A DNA stretch of 64,000 nt from Leptospira venezuelensis. Its GTDB lineage: Bacteria > Spirochaetota > Leptospiria > Leptospirales > Leptospiraceae. Shown piece after piece: positions 1 through 8,565 of this stretch (position 1 is its first letter; each line of letters opens with the position of its first letter). The DNA lies in NCBI RefSeq assembly GCF_002150035.1, contig NZ_NETS01000011.1, positions 558,001 through 622,000 on the forward strand, in the 5' to 3' direction. The notes under the pieces are model-generated. The model searched no databases. It saw nothing but the letters and a program-made list of their open reading frames with translations, and was not told the DNA's origin. Made by a program: the position numbers and the translations under genes.

Positions 1-1085
1 AAGAGACCGTTCGAAAAATCGGAGTAGATCCATCTAAGATAGAAGAAGCTATTTATGGAAATGTAATACAGGATAATAAAGATTCCGCATATCTTGCCAG
101 GCATATTTCTCTCAGATCAGGACTCTCAGAACAATCCAGTGCACTTACAGTAAATAGGCTTTGCGGTTCAGGCCTTGAAAGTATCCTAATAGGGGCTCGT
201 AAAATTCTCTCAAATGAAAACAATCTCATACTTGCAGGTGGAACCGAATCCATGAGTAACGCGCCTTTTGTATTAAAGGGTGCCAGATGGGGAAATAAAT
301 ACGGAGACACGATCGCAGAAGATAGACTTGCCCAAAGTCTCACGGATTGTTTTGCAGATCTGACTATGGGAATGACTGCAGAAAATATCTCCCAACATTT
401 CAAAATTTCTAGATCGGAACAAGATGAATGGGCTGGAATTTCCCAAGTGCGTTCGGAGAAGGCCACAAAGAGCGGAACCTTCTTATCAGAAATGATAGCT
501 GTCCAAACTGGTGGGAAAAAATCGATTTTACTAGACAAAGACGAACAAATCCGAGGAGAAGAGTGTTTGCCTCAATTAAAAAACCTACCCACTTCATTCT
601 TAAAAGATGGAACTGTTACTGCAGGTAATGCCTCCGGAATCAATGACGGGGCCGCCTCCATTCTACTCGCCTCAGACGATTGGGCTAAAGGTAATGGGAT
701 AAAACCTTTAGCTTCTATATTAGGTTATGCGAATATAGGATGCGATCCTAAAATGATGGGTTTAGGTCCGGTATTTGCAATCCCAAAAGCTCTAGAAAAT
801 TCTGGACTAAGTTTAAAAGATATAGATCTATTCGAGATCAACGAAGCCTACGCTTCTCAGACATTAGCAGTTATCCGAGAATTAGGATTAGATCCGGAAA
901 AAACAAATGTAAACGGTGGAGCAATTGCAATAGGTCATCCGCTCGGAGCAAGTGGGACAAGAGTTACATTAGCTTTGGCTTATGAACTTAAACGTAGAAA
1001 TCTCCGATATGGAGTGGCCTCTCTTTGTATTGGAGGTGGACAAGGAATTGCAATCGTCCTAGAAAATTATAATTTTAAGAAATGA
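1..1085 (+). CDS. Thiolase (acetyl-CoA acyltransferase), 5' partial
   Basis: Condenses or cleaves acyl-CoA/acetyl-CoA in the cytoplasm (fatty acid beta-oxidation or acetoacetyl-CoA formation). The frame is open from base 3, well upstream of its first ATG at 252, and this upstream part encodes VNRLCGSGLES with the acyl-accepting Cys near base 162, so the gene starts before the window. The C-terminal half has the VNGGAIAIGHPLGASG block with the catalytic His and the CIGGGQG block with the second catalytic Cys, so the active site is complete. What is visible is about 361 residues; full thiolases are about 390-400, so only some 30 residues are missing. The sequence does not show whether it is degradative or biosynthetic. 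Confidence 0.93.
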   Translation, partial: ETVRKIGVDPSKIEEAIYGNVIQDNKDSAYLARHISLRSGLSEQSSALTVNRLCGSGLESILIGARKILSNENNLILAGGTESMSNAPFVLKGARWGNKYGDTIAEDRLAQSLTDCFADLTMGMTAENISQHFKISRSEQDEWAGISQVRSEKATKSGTFLSEMIAVQTGGKKSILLDKDEQIRGEECLPQLKNLPTSFLKDGTVTAGNASGINDGAASILLASDDWAKGNGIKPLASILGYANIGCDPKMMGLGPVFAIPKALENSGLSLKDIDLFEINEAYASQTLAVIRELGLDPEKTNVNGGAIAIGHPLGASGTRVTLALAYELKRRNLRYGVASLCIGGGQGIAIVLENYNFKK

Positions 1086-1143
1086 TTTTCGTTCAAAAAG
1101 CGAAAGAAATACGTAGCACGCGAAGTGGGCTTCCAGAAATCTT

Positions 1144-2361
1144 TTAAGGGAAAAAGAGGGCTCGCCTATTGAAAGAATCGGTTACCCAAAGGCCGCAAGG
1201 AGCAACTGCCACAGAAATAACAGTTCCAGTATTTTTCGAAGTAGCAGAGCCGTCAAAACCGGCATTAAAATCAGGTTTACCAAGCACTCTATCTGCTCCT
1301 TGACCAACGCTAAAAGGAGGGGAAAAACGGACAGCTCTTCCGTTATTCGAATCAGCTACCCAAACTGCTCCATTAGGCTCGATGCTAACTCCATTCGGGC
1401 CCTGTAAGGCAAAACGGCTTGTTCCTCCAGCTGAGGCAGAAAAGTTAGGCTGCCCTAGAACCATGTTTGCTTGCATTCCATTTGTAAAAGGAGGGCTAAA
1501 TCGAAGAACCCGATTATTTGTAAAATCTGAGACCCAGAGATTTCCCGCTGAATCTGCTGCAATACCGGTAGGTCTGGTGAATCTAGTATCTGACGCCCCA
1601 CCTCCAGCTGAAGTGAAGTCATCTGCACCGATTACCAGATCAGCGTTCTGGCTTGAACTAAATGACGGTGAAAAACGTAGAACCCGATCATTAAAATAAT
1701 CCGTAACCCAAACTTTGTCCCCTGGGTCTACCGCAACCCCGTATGGATTACTCAGAGTGTTTATAGTCCGGGAGGATACTCCAGTTCCAAGCATCATATC
1801 AGGCAAATCTCCAGAACTCATCCCTGGAGCATAATGTTGAACAGCGTTCCCAGTTGAAGTAGTTCCGGAAACCACCCAGATCCCGCCACTTAAATCCATT
1901 GCAATTTGTCTCGCCTCCATTGGGGAAGCAGTAAGTATAATGTTTGCGTTCCCATAAGTCTGTAAAGGTGCGGGGAAATGCATGATTCTCGCATCACTAG
2001 GACCACCATAAGAATCCGTTATCCAAAGTCCTCCTTGAAGGTCCATTGTAGCTCCGGATACAGATCGAAATTGATTAGGGGCTGTTCCAAAAGAACTGTT
2101 GTCCGTAAAATCCGATTGGCCTAAAACGATTGTAGCCGCTTCACCATTCTTAAAAATACTGCAGGAATTTCCGGTCACCCCTCCGCAAGTGGAGCTCGTA
2201 TCGTTTAGAAGGAATTTTATAAGTTGAGTGTTTAAAAAAGCATTACTTGAGGGATCACAAGGATTCTCGGTGGAAATGGCTCCGCAATTTGCAAATAATA
2301 AGAAACAGATAATATATAATAATTTTTTAATATTATTAAACAATGGGATAATTCCGGGCAT
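1144..2361 (-). CDS. NHL-repeat (beta-propeller) lipoprotein
   Basis: 405-residue envelope protein. The N-terminus has a hydrophobic segment (about residues 11-26) ending in LLFANC, a relaxed spirochaete-type lipobox, so it is probably lipid-anchored. The rest is a run of NHL-type propeller blades with recurrent patterns such as GVAVDPGDKVWVTDYFNDRVLRF, GIAADSAGNLWVSDFTNNRVLRF and GVSIEPNGAVWVADSNNGRAVRF. A small Cys cluster (CGGVTGNSC) lies just after the anchor. NHL propellers mostly mediate protein or ligand binding; no catalytic motif is visible. It stands alone downstream of glpD on the same strand, with a 155-base gap containing a palindrome (2454-2467). The function is unknown. Confidence 0.8.
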   Translation of the reverse strand: MPGIIPLFNNIKKLLYIICFLLFANCGAISTENPCDPSSNAFLNTQLIKFLLNDTSSTCGGVTGNSCSIFKNGEAATIVLGQSDFTDNSSFGTAPNQFRSVSGATMDLQGGLWITDSYGGPSDARIMHFPAPLQTYGNANIILTASPMEARQIAMDLSGGIWVVSGTTSTGNAVQHYAPGMSSGDLPDMMLGTGVSSRTINTLSNPYGVAVDPGDKVWVTDYFNDRVLRFSPSFSSSQNADLVIGADDFTSAGGGASDTRFTRPTGIAADSAGNLWVSDFTNNRVLRFSPPFTNGMQANMVLGQPNFSASAGGTSRFALQGPNGVSIEPNGAVWVADSNNGRAVRFSPPFSVGQGADRVLGKPDFNAGFDGSATSKNTGTVISVAVAPCGLWVTDSFNRRALFFP

Positions 2362-2453
2362 TCGATAAGTAATTTAAACGAACCACTTTCGTCTGCAAAG
2401 CAATTTATTTACCAAACAAGCGAAATCCGAATCCCTCAAACGAGTAGTCTCTT

Positions 2454-2467
2454 TCGATTTAAATCGA
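2454..2467. promoter_or_regulatory. 14-bp perfect palindrome upstream of the NHL lipoprotein
   Basis: TCGATTTAAATCGA is a perfect palindrome about 93 bases upstream of the lipoprotein start at 2361 and just downstream of glpD. Its position would suit an operator, but no regulator can be assigned and a single short palindrome can arise by chance in AT-rich DNA. Confidence 0.25.
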
Positions 2468-2516
2468 GTTAGCTATAATTTTGATGCAACGATTTCCCGA
2501 TCGTGAGAGCTCTAAA

Positions 2517-4139
2517 TTAAAGTAAAACGGCTTGTTTAAGTCTGCTTTTTAGTTTTAGCATCTCTTCTGATTTTCTTTCAGAAGACCAGTTCCATTCTTT
2601 ACTCGCAATCTCCAGCACTTTAGATAGCACATCGTCTTTAGGAAGCCCTATAGTTCCAAGTCCAGTTCGTCTTAAGAAAATATCCTTCAATGTCATAGCC
2701 ATTTCAAAACGGATCGCGTATAAAACTTGAGCTGCCAATTCTCCATCTTCATCTAATACTTCTGATAGTTGTTTAGAAGTATTTGCCAATTCCAGAACTG
2801 ACTCATATTCAGTTCCATAATGTCGAACGAGATACTCTATAGTATTTTTGGAAAAATTGGAATGGGAAGATTTAGCATTTTCTAAATAAGATTCAACATT
2901 AGAGATCTCGCATCCTTTTAGGAATTTTTTCGCAGAAGCACTCGGTTTTACTTTTTTAGAAATTTTCTTTTGGATGAGTTTAAATATTTTCTCTGCGAAA
3001 TGACGACTAGTAGTATATTTTCCGCCACCTGCACTGATCAGTCCCTCTATTCTCTCTTTAGAATGATCTTGCAATTCTGATTTTCGAGAAGCTGAGTAAG
3101 TTCCCCCTTCTTCTCCCCCAGTCTCTGCAAGAGGCCTTAGTCCACCGTAAGCAAACTCAATATCTTTCAATTCTAATTTCTCAGTAAGCAAACCTGAAGA
3201 ATTAATATATTCCAAAAATTCCAAAATACTTTCCGGAGAAAGTTTCCACTCTTCTACCGTGCCGTAATATGATTTCTCAGTAGGTCCAATCATATTCTTC
3301 CCTCTCCAAGGGGCAAAACTGAAATGGCCTTTTTTACCTACGTGAAGCACCATAGTATCAAAATATTTTTTAGTGATCAGATATATCCCTTCTGATCTTG
3401 TTTTAGGTATAGGAACTTTTATTTTCTTAGTTCCGTTCAAGAAATCCTGGCTCCAAGGACCAGAAGCGTTCACAACCACTGAAGCATTCAATTTTATGTT
3501 TTTATTATGAATGGTATCCTTTATGAGCGCCCCAATTACGCGATCACCATCAAAGATCAGTTCTTCTGCCTTTGAATAATTAGAAACGAATGCACCTTCT
3601 TGGACTGCAGATTTCAGAAATGCCAGAGTCAATCTTTCCGGACTAGGCATGATACAATCATAAAAATAGATTGCTGAGTCCATCGCCAAGCCTCGGCTTC
3701 TAATTTCTTCTTTAGAAAGTAATCTATGTGCAGGAATTTTTTTAGATTTATCCCAAGTCCGATTTCTATCAAATGAAAGCAGATCATAAACGAATAGACC
3801 TATCCTTTCTAGTAGACCTGGATTCGGAAGTATCATTGGATAAGGATATACTAGATTTGGAGCAATATTAGATAGGATCCTCCTTTCCTTAAGAGCTTCT
3901 CGGACTAAGGAAAGATCAAAACGTTTTAAATATCTCAACCCACCGTGGATAAGCTTTCCTGTGGCAGATGATGTTGCCCCACCAAAATCCTCTTTTTCGA
4001 CCAAAGCAACAGATAATCCCCTACTTGCTACTTCATAAGCTAAGGCAGAACCAGTGATTCCACCTCCAATGATCAATACATCAAATCGAGTTTCATTTTC
4101 TATATTTTCGATAAAACGTTCTAATTTTTGAGGATTCAT
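2517..4139 (-). CDS. glpD: Glycerol-3-phosphate dehydrogenase (FAD-dependent)
   Basis: Oxidises sn-glycerol-3-phosphate to dihydroxyacetone phosphate and passes electrons to the quinone pool at the membrane. The 540-residue length fits the aerobic GlpD family. The N-terminus has the FAD-binding fingerprint FDVLIIGGGITGSALAYEVASRG (about residues 18-40), followed by GGATSSATGKLIHGGLRYL, a GlpD signature. The C-terminal helical domain (about 400-520) with EMAMTLKDIFLRRTGLG is also typical. Its ATG overlaps the stop of the upstream kinase-fold gene by 4 bases, so the two are translationally coupled. Leptospires use fatty acids as their main carbon source, and glycerol oxidation would complement lipid use; that link is inference. 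Confidence 0.93.
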   Translation of the reverse strand: MNPQKLERFIENIENETRFDVLIIGGGITGSALAYEVASRGLSVALVEKEDFGGATSSATGKLIHGGLRYLKRFDLSLVREALKERRILSNIAPNLVYPYPMILPNPGLLERIGLFVYDLLSFDRNRTWDKSKKIPAHRLLSKEEIRSRGLAMDSAIYFYDCIMPSPERLTLAFLKSAVQEGAFVSNYSKAEELIFDGDRVIGALIKDTIHNKNIKLNASVVVNASGPWSQDFLNGTKKIKVPIPKTRSEGIYLITKKYFDTMVLHVGKKGHFSFAPWRGKNMIGPTEKSYYGTVEEWKLSPESILEFLEYINSSGLLTEKLELKDIEFAYGGLRPLAETGGEEGGTYSASRKSELQDHSKERIEGLISAGGGKYTTSRHFAEKIFKLIQKKISKKVKPSASAKKFLKGCEISNVESYLENAKSSHSNFSKNTIEYLVRHYGTEYESVLELANTSKQLSEVLDEDGELAAQVLYAIRFEMAMTLKDIFLRRTGLGTIGLPKDDVLSKVLEIASKEWNWSSERKSEEMLKLKSRLKQAVLL

Positions 4140-4984
4140 TTACCTACCTTAGAAGATGAGATAATCTCTCTAATTTCTTTTTGAAGCGCAGGTCTTTCAC
4201 TTTCTATATTCCAAAGTCCTAAACGAAATACTAATATAGGAAGTCTCCATCTCTCTATATCTTTCCAATCCATTCCAGAGACAGAAAGATACCTTTTCAA
4301 ATAACCTTTTAAGATGAACTTTCGAACTACGGTATAAAACAATACTTTTAAGAATGGAGTTCCCGGCCAAAGTTCCGCATCTTGGAACAGAAAAACAGTA
4401 GAAGCAACGTCCGCAGCAGGATCTCCTTTTAATGCTGTCATCCAATCAATGATCACAAACGAATCACTTGTAACGATAACATTTTCTGGATGAAAGTCTA
4501 GATGCAAAACAGAGGAGCCTTCAGGCAAATTTTCTATGAATTGTTTTGCGATTTTCTTCTCGTCTTTGCTCAGAAATGAAAGTGGTTCTTTAGAAAGAAC
4601 TTTCACTGCTTCTGATCTTATATCCTGCATCTTTTTGGCCTTCTTATTATGCAGGCCAAGATGAAGGTCAGCAAGTATCTTAGAAAGACTGAAAAAAGTC
4701 AGAGGCTTTTTGTCTGGGAGTTTGGTGAGCGAAATACCATCCAATCTATCAAAGATCAATCCATGTCTATCTCCGACCTTAACTTTCTCATAACATTTCA
4801 TAGAAGTAGCACCCTCTGAGAAAGCAATTACAGAATTAGAATATTCTGTACTAACCTCAGAGGTGGGGAATTCTTTAAAAAATAATTTCAGGATCTTATT
4901 TGGTCCATATTCCGAAATTTCGGCGGACCTGCCTATTGCGAGTGATTTTCCAGGACTTGGTCGGTTTGATTTTTTAGCGGGCAT
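4136..4984 (-). CDS. Phosphotransferase of the aminoglycoside/choline kinase fold
   Basis: 282 residues with the APH-type catalytic loop VLHLDFHPENVIV (HxDxxxxN, near residue 165) and the following IIDW metal-binding motif (IIDWMTALKGDPAADVA). This places it in the aminoglycoside phosphotransferase/choline kinase superfamily, which phosphorylates small alcohols. The N-lobe is poorly conserved. It overlaps glpD by ATGA, so it may act on a glycerol-, choline- or lipid-derived substrate, but the sequence does not show which. Resistance to aminoglycosides is not implied, since most chromosomal family members have metabolic or unknown substrates. Confidence 0.75.
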   Translation of the reverse strand: MPAKKSNRPSPGKSLAIGRSAEISEYGPNKILKLFFKEFPTSEVSTEYSNSVIAFSEGATSMKCYEKVKVGDRHGLIFDRLDGISLTKLPDKKPLTFFSLSKILADLHLGLHNKKAKKMQDIRSEAVKVLSKEPLSFLSKDEKKIAKQFIENLPEGSSVLHLDFHPENVIVTSDSFVIIDWMTALKGDPAADVASTVFLFQDAELWPGTPFLKVLFYTVVRKFILKGYLKRYLSVSGMDWKDIERWRLPILVFRLGLWNIESERPALQKEIREIISSSKVGK

Positions 4985-5061
4985 GCTTCTCTTCTCTATT
5001 TATTAAACAAAAACTGATTCTATATTCGTATCCTCGCGAGCAAGAAGTAAATTCAGGAATT

Positions 5062-5412
5062 TTAAATAAGTTTGATTCCGAATCTTTCAAGAACATAATT
5101 AAAAGATAAAAAAAGAAAAATAGTAAGGAGAATACAAGAACCTAGTGCAGACCAAAAACCTAAAGCAGAATACAATTTGGGAAATATTATAAACATAGGT
5201 AAGGTTGGGATTACAAACCAAAAAGTATAATAAGCGTGGTTGGATATCTTCTCTGGATCCGTTTTTTCGAATTGCAACCAAAGTAAGGTCAAAATTGTTA
5301 CCAACGGAAGAGAAGCAATCAAGGCTCCAAAACGGTCATTTCTTCGAGCAATTTCAGAAATTAAAACGACTAAAGCAGAAGTCACTGCGTATTTGAATAC
5401 AAGGTATAGCAT
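5062..5412 (-). CDS. DUF3147-type small membrane protein
   Basis: 116-residue integral membrane protein with about four predicted helices: residues 5-22, 32-48, 63-80 and 86-107. The central IARRNDRFGALIASLPLVT stretch and overall layout resemble DUF3147 family proteins. No catalytic residues are evident. It sits between the ammonium transporter fusion and the kinase-fold/glpD pair on the same strand, 60 bases after the former and 77 before the latter, so it may share transcripts. The function is unknown. Confidence 0.65.
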   Translation of the reverse strand: MLYLVFKYAVTSALVVLISEIARRNDRFGALIASLPLVTILTLLWLQFEKTDPEKISNHAYYTFWFVIPTLPMFIIFPKLYSALGFWSALGSCILLTIFLFLSFNYVLERFGIKLI

Positions 5413-5472
5413 AGATCTTGAGAATTATCAAATTAAGGAATTTTCACAAGTTTATAACCGAAACACAAGTTT

Positions 5473-7608
5473 CTATTTTTTTGTTTTTCTGCTGATCCCT
5501 AAAACTGAGATATCATCTTGTTTTGGAGATCCGGCAAGGAATTCATCTAATTTTTTTAATATTTGATTAATTCCTTCTCCTATTGGAATTCCTTTTAGAT
5601 TTCCTATGATCGCCTCTACTCTTTCTTCCCCAAACTCCTCTTTATTAGAGTTCCATTGTTCGAAAAGGCCATCTGTAAAAAGTATTAATTTAGAATCTTG
5701 CGTAAATTCCATCTCATTAGAAGTATATTTTGTATTCGGGATCACCCCCATGATCCTTCCAGTTTTTTCCAGAGATTGGATTTCTTGACCTTGGATCAAG
5801 TATTGAGGCACATGTCCTGCAGAAGAATATCTAATCAAATTTAAGTTTGTGTCAATATCGACTACTATGCATGTGAAGAACTGATTCAAATTTTTGAATG
5901 TATGCAAAAATTCATTGTTTAAATGATATAAAATCTCTGTAACACTATAAATCCCACGCTTTAAGGATTCATAAATTGCTTTAATCGCCATGGTCAAAAG
6001 TGCAGCCTGCACTCCGTGCCCAGTTGCGTCCGCAAGAAATACCCGTGTCAAACCTGGACGAAGCTCCATTATATCGAAAAAATCTCCGCCTACTTCTGTG
6101 AGAGGAAGATATCTTACTGTAATTTCCAGATCACCTGTAAGTTTATCTTCTTGAGAAATGATCCCAGATTGGATCTTTCGAGCGGTAGATAGATCACTTT
6201 GAAGTAAACTTAAGTTATGTTCTAACTCAACGGCTAAAGTTTCTTTTTCTTTGATATTGGTCCTGATTTTATCAAGCACCAGGTTATATCTCTCTGCAAT
6301 CTGTCCTACTTCTGTAAACGGTTCGATAGAAAGATCCTGACTTAGATCTCCTGTCTGTTTTTGGTATTCCATTTCCAAAAACAGATCTATCAGCTCAGTA
6401 GTGGCCCTATGTTCCGTATAATTGAGGCCCTGGTATTCATTCTGAGGAGAAACTCTCAAACTATAAAAACGATGGATGATATAAAGAAACGGATAACTTA
6501 CGCCAAAAGAAACAACCGCACAAGAAACCACGCCGAGCAACTGCACTAGGATTTGAGTAGTTCTGTCTAACCCAGTATCTAAAATAGCAAGGTCTCCAAA
6601 AAATCCAACTGCCAAGGTTCCCCAGATCCCAGAGACAAGATGAACAGGAATAGCTCCTACCGCATCATCTAACTTAAATTTATCTAAAAGAACTCCAGCC
6701 TCGAACATTAGAATTCCTGCAACTAATCCAATCAAAATTGATTCCATAGAATTAACCGCGTTACAAGGAGCGGTAATTGCAACAAGTCCTGCCAAGGTTC
6801 CATTTAAAGGGAGAGTTGCTTCTGCATATTTTAAACGAATCCAACCATAAATTAAGCTGGAAGCCATCCCTCCGGAAGCAGCAAACATTGTATTTGCAAT
6901 TATCTTTGGGACTTCGGATGAGAAAGCAAGAGTGCTTCCTCCATTAAATCCTATCCAACCGAACCAGAGTATCAATGTACCAAGCATTGCAAGTGGTAGA
7001 TTATGCCCGGTGATCTTTCTAATCGATCCGTCTTTGCCATATTTTCCGGTTCTGTTTCCGATGAGTATCATGGCGGAAAGTCCAACCCAACCTCCAACAC
7101 TATGAACCGCAGTGGAGCCTGCAAAATCCATAAAACCAAGATGAGCGAGCCAACCAGTAAATTGATTCCAATCCTGCAGATTTCTCCCCCAAACCCAATG
7201 GCCAAAAATAGGATAGATCAGAGAAGAAATAATTGTAGTAACAATAATATAGGCACCGAACTTCATTCTTTCCGCAACTGCACCGGAGACAATAGTCGCA
7301 GCAGTCCCGCAGAACATAAGTTGGAACAAAAAGAAAACTGATGTTTCAGGATTTGTTTTTGAAAAATCAGGAATGAACATATCCTTTCCGATCCAACCAT
7401 TATAGGTTGTGCCGAACATAAGTCCGAATCCTATTGAATAGAAAACAAGAGTGGCAATTCCAAAATCGGTAATATTCTTAATTGCTACGTTAATCGAATT
7501 TTTGGTACGCGTTAGGCCGGATTCTAAACATAAAAATCCGGCCTGCATAAAAAACACTAATCCTGAAGAAAGGATGATCCAAAGAATGTCAAAATTCGTT
7601 TTAGGCAT
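5473..7608 (-). CDS. Ammonium transporter fused to a HAMP-like linker and SpoIIE/PP2C phosphatase
   Basis: 711 residues in one open frame. Residues 1-395 form an Amt/Mep channel with about eleven helices. The twin pore histidines appear conserved: STAVHSVGGW near residue 167 and IPVHLVSGIWG near 322. Residues about 400-490 are a cytoplasmic linker with a HAMP-like segment (GDLSQDLSIEPFTEVGQIAERYN) and a coiled coil. Residues about 490-705 are a PPM/SpoIIE-type serine phosphatase with its metal-binding motifs: GGDFFDI, DATGHGVQAALLTM, FTDGLFEQ and QDDISVL. The architecture suggests an ammonium sensor or transceptor signalling through dephosphorylation of an anti-sigma-factor-antagonist-like partner. 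No glnB/glnK gene is adjacent, unlike many amt loci. Transport, sensing or both remain possible. Confidence 0.9.
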   Translation of the reverse strand: MPKTNFDILWIILSSGLVFFMQAGFLCLESGLTRTKNSINVAIKNITDFGIATLVFYSIGFGLMFGTTYNGWIGKDMFIPDFSKTNPETSVFFLFQLMFCGTAATIVSGAVAERMKFGAYIIVTTIISSLIYPIFGHWVWGRNLQDWNQFTGWLAHLGFMDFAGSTAVHSVGGWVGLSAMILIGNRTGKYGKDGSIRKITGHNLPLAMLGTLILWFGWIGFNGGSTLAFSSEVPKIIANTMFAASGGMASSLIYGWIRLKYAEATLPLNGTLAGLVAITAPCNAVNSMESILIGLVAGILMFEAGVLLDKFKLDDAVGAIPVHLVSGIWGTLAVGFFGDLAILDTGLDRTTQILVQLLGVVSCAVVSFGVSYPFLYIIHRFYSLRVSPQNEYQGLNYTEHRATTELIDLFLEMEYQKQTGDLSQDLSIEPFTEVGQIAERYNLVLDKIRTNIKEKETLAVELEHNLSLLQSDLSTARKIQSGIISQEDKLTGDLEITVRYLPLTEVGGDFFDIMELRPGLTRVFLADATGHGVQAALLTMAIKAIYESLKRGIYSVTEILYHLNNEFLHTFKNLNQFFTCIVVDIDTNLNLIRYSSAGHVPQYLIQGQEIQSLEKTGRIMGVIPNTKYTSNEMEFTQDSKLILFTDGLFEQWNSNKEEFGEERVEAIIGNLKGIPIGEGINQILKKLDEFLAGSPKQDDISVLGISRKTKK

Positions 7609-7697
7609 CTAATTTCTTATTTCAGAAAATGATAAGCGAATTGGCAAGAATCATTTCTCACAATTCATAAATATGCCTAACCCGTAGATCCACACTC

Positions 7698-8126
7698 CTA
7701 TGAAAATTGAAGCTCCAAATTATCTAGAGTACTGATCCAGCCTTCTTTATGACCTTCCATGGAACTTTCGTTAGGTAGTCTCTCGTGAATAAGGATCACT
7801 TCCGTACCTTCTCCTTTATCCTGAAAAGTCACAGTCACAAGGGTATTTCCCTGGTCCGGTCCTTCCCAGCCATGAGTAAAAACGAGTTTTTCATTCATAA
7901 TAATTTCCTGATATATCCCTGTAGCGATATAAATATCCCCGTTTCCTAACATGGAGGTCCTATATTTGCCTCCTACTTTGAAATCCATCTCGATCTCTCC
8001 GATCTTCAACTCTTTAGGACAGCCCCATTTTTTCATAATTTCCGGTTTAATCCAGGCTTCGAAGACCTTCTCTCTTTTTGCCTTTATAAATTTAGCTACT
8101 TGCAGTTTGTATTCTGCTGTTTTCAT
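7698..8126 (-). CDS. SRPBCC/AHSA1-domain protein
   Basis: 142-residue START/Bet v1-like protein of the Activator of Hsp90 ATPase homologue 1 type: FIKAKREKVFEAWIKPEIMKKWGCP near the N-terminus, GGKYRTSM and HEGWISTLDNLELQF at the C-terminus. The fold makes a hydrophobic ligand pocket; no ligand is known for this subgroup. Its ATG overlaps the stop of the upstream ArsR-family gene by 4 bases. This ArsR-AHSA1 pairing is very common in bacteria, so the protein is probably the target of that repressor. Confidence 0.88.
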   Translation of the reverse strand: MKTAEYKLQVAKFIKAKREKVFEAWIKPEIMKKWGCPKELKIGEIEMDFKVGGKYRTSMLGNGDIYIATGIYQEIIMNEKLVFTHGWEGPDQGNTLVTVTFQDKGEGTEVILIHERLPNESSMEGHKEGWISTLDNLELQFS

Positions 8127-8452
8127 TCTATTTCCTCCAACAGTTCCTTAAGAGAATCCAATTGATCCTCCCAGAATTTCCGATAATGTTGAATCCATCT
8201 ATCCGCACTCAGCATCGCTTTTCCATTCAGACTTAGATAGGAGAAAGATCCTTCCTTTCTTCTATTCACTAGCCTCGCCTTTTCCAAAACCTTAATATGT
8301 TTAGAAGCAGCGGCAAGGGACATTTCGAAAGGTTTTGCGATTTCTGTGATCACTCTCTCCTTTTTAGAAAGGCTTCTTAGCATTGCTCTCCTCGTAGGGT
8401 CTGACAATGCCTGGAATATCAGATCGAGGTCGTATTTTTTAGATTCAACCAT
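8123..8452 (-). CDS. ArsR-family transcriptional regulator
   Basis: Winged-helix repressor: LIFQALSDPTRRAMLRSL starts the domain and EMSLAAASKHIKVLEKARLVNRRKEG is the recognition helix and wing. The longest frame begins at 8539, but I chose the ATG at 8452 (MVESKKYDLD): it leaves the usual short lead into the domain and removes 29 residues with no family resemblance. With this start, the ATG lies inside a palindrome (8445-8460), suggesting that the protein covers its own start region. No CxC-type metal site is evident, so it is not a classical arsenic or metal sensor. It is coupled to the AHSA1 gene by ATGA. Confidence 0.88.
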   Translation of the reverse strand: MVESKKYDLDLIFQALSDPTRRAMLRSLSKKERVITEIAKPFEMSLAAASKHIKVLEKARLVNRRKEGSFSYLSLNGKAMLSADRWIQHYRKFWEDQLDSLKELLEEIE

Positions 8453-8460
8453 ATGGTTAA
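8445..8460. promoter_or_regulatory. Probable ArsR operator 1 (overlaps arsR-like start codon)
   Basis: TCAACCATATGGTTAA contains a perfect 12-bp palindrome (AACCATATGGTT) and includes the ATG of the regulator at 8450-8452. A second, near-identical site lies 42 bases away, about four helical turns. Autoregulation is inferred. Confidence 0.6.
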
Positions 8461-8486
8461 ATGTATACCAGAAACCAAATAAAGAG

Positions 8487-8502
8487 TCAACCATTTGGTT
8501 GA
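8487..8502. promoter_or_regulatory. Probable ArsR operator 2
   Basis: TCAACCATTTGGTTGA is palindromic except at its centre and matches operator 1 at 14 of 16 positions. It lies in the 113-base gap between the arsR-like gene and the divergent LprI-like gene (start 8566), so binding could affect both directions. Confidence 0.6.
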
Positions 8503-8565
8503 ATGTTTTTAGATTTTTTATAAGAAAAATTATTGCCACAGACCAGTGAATAATAAAATTCCTTT

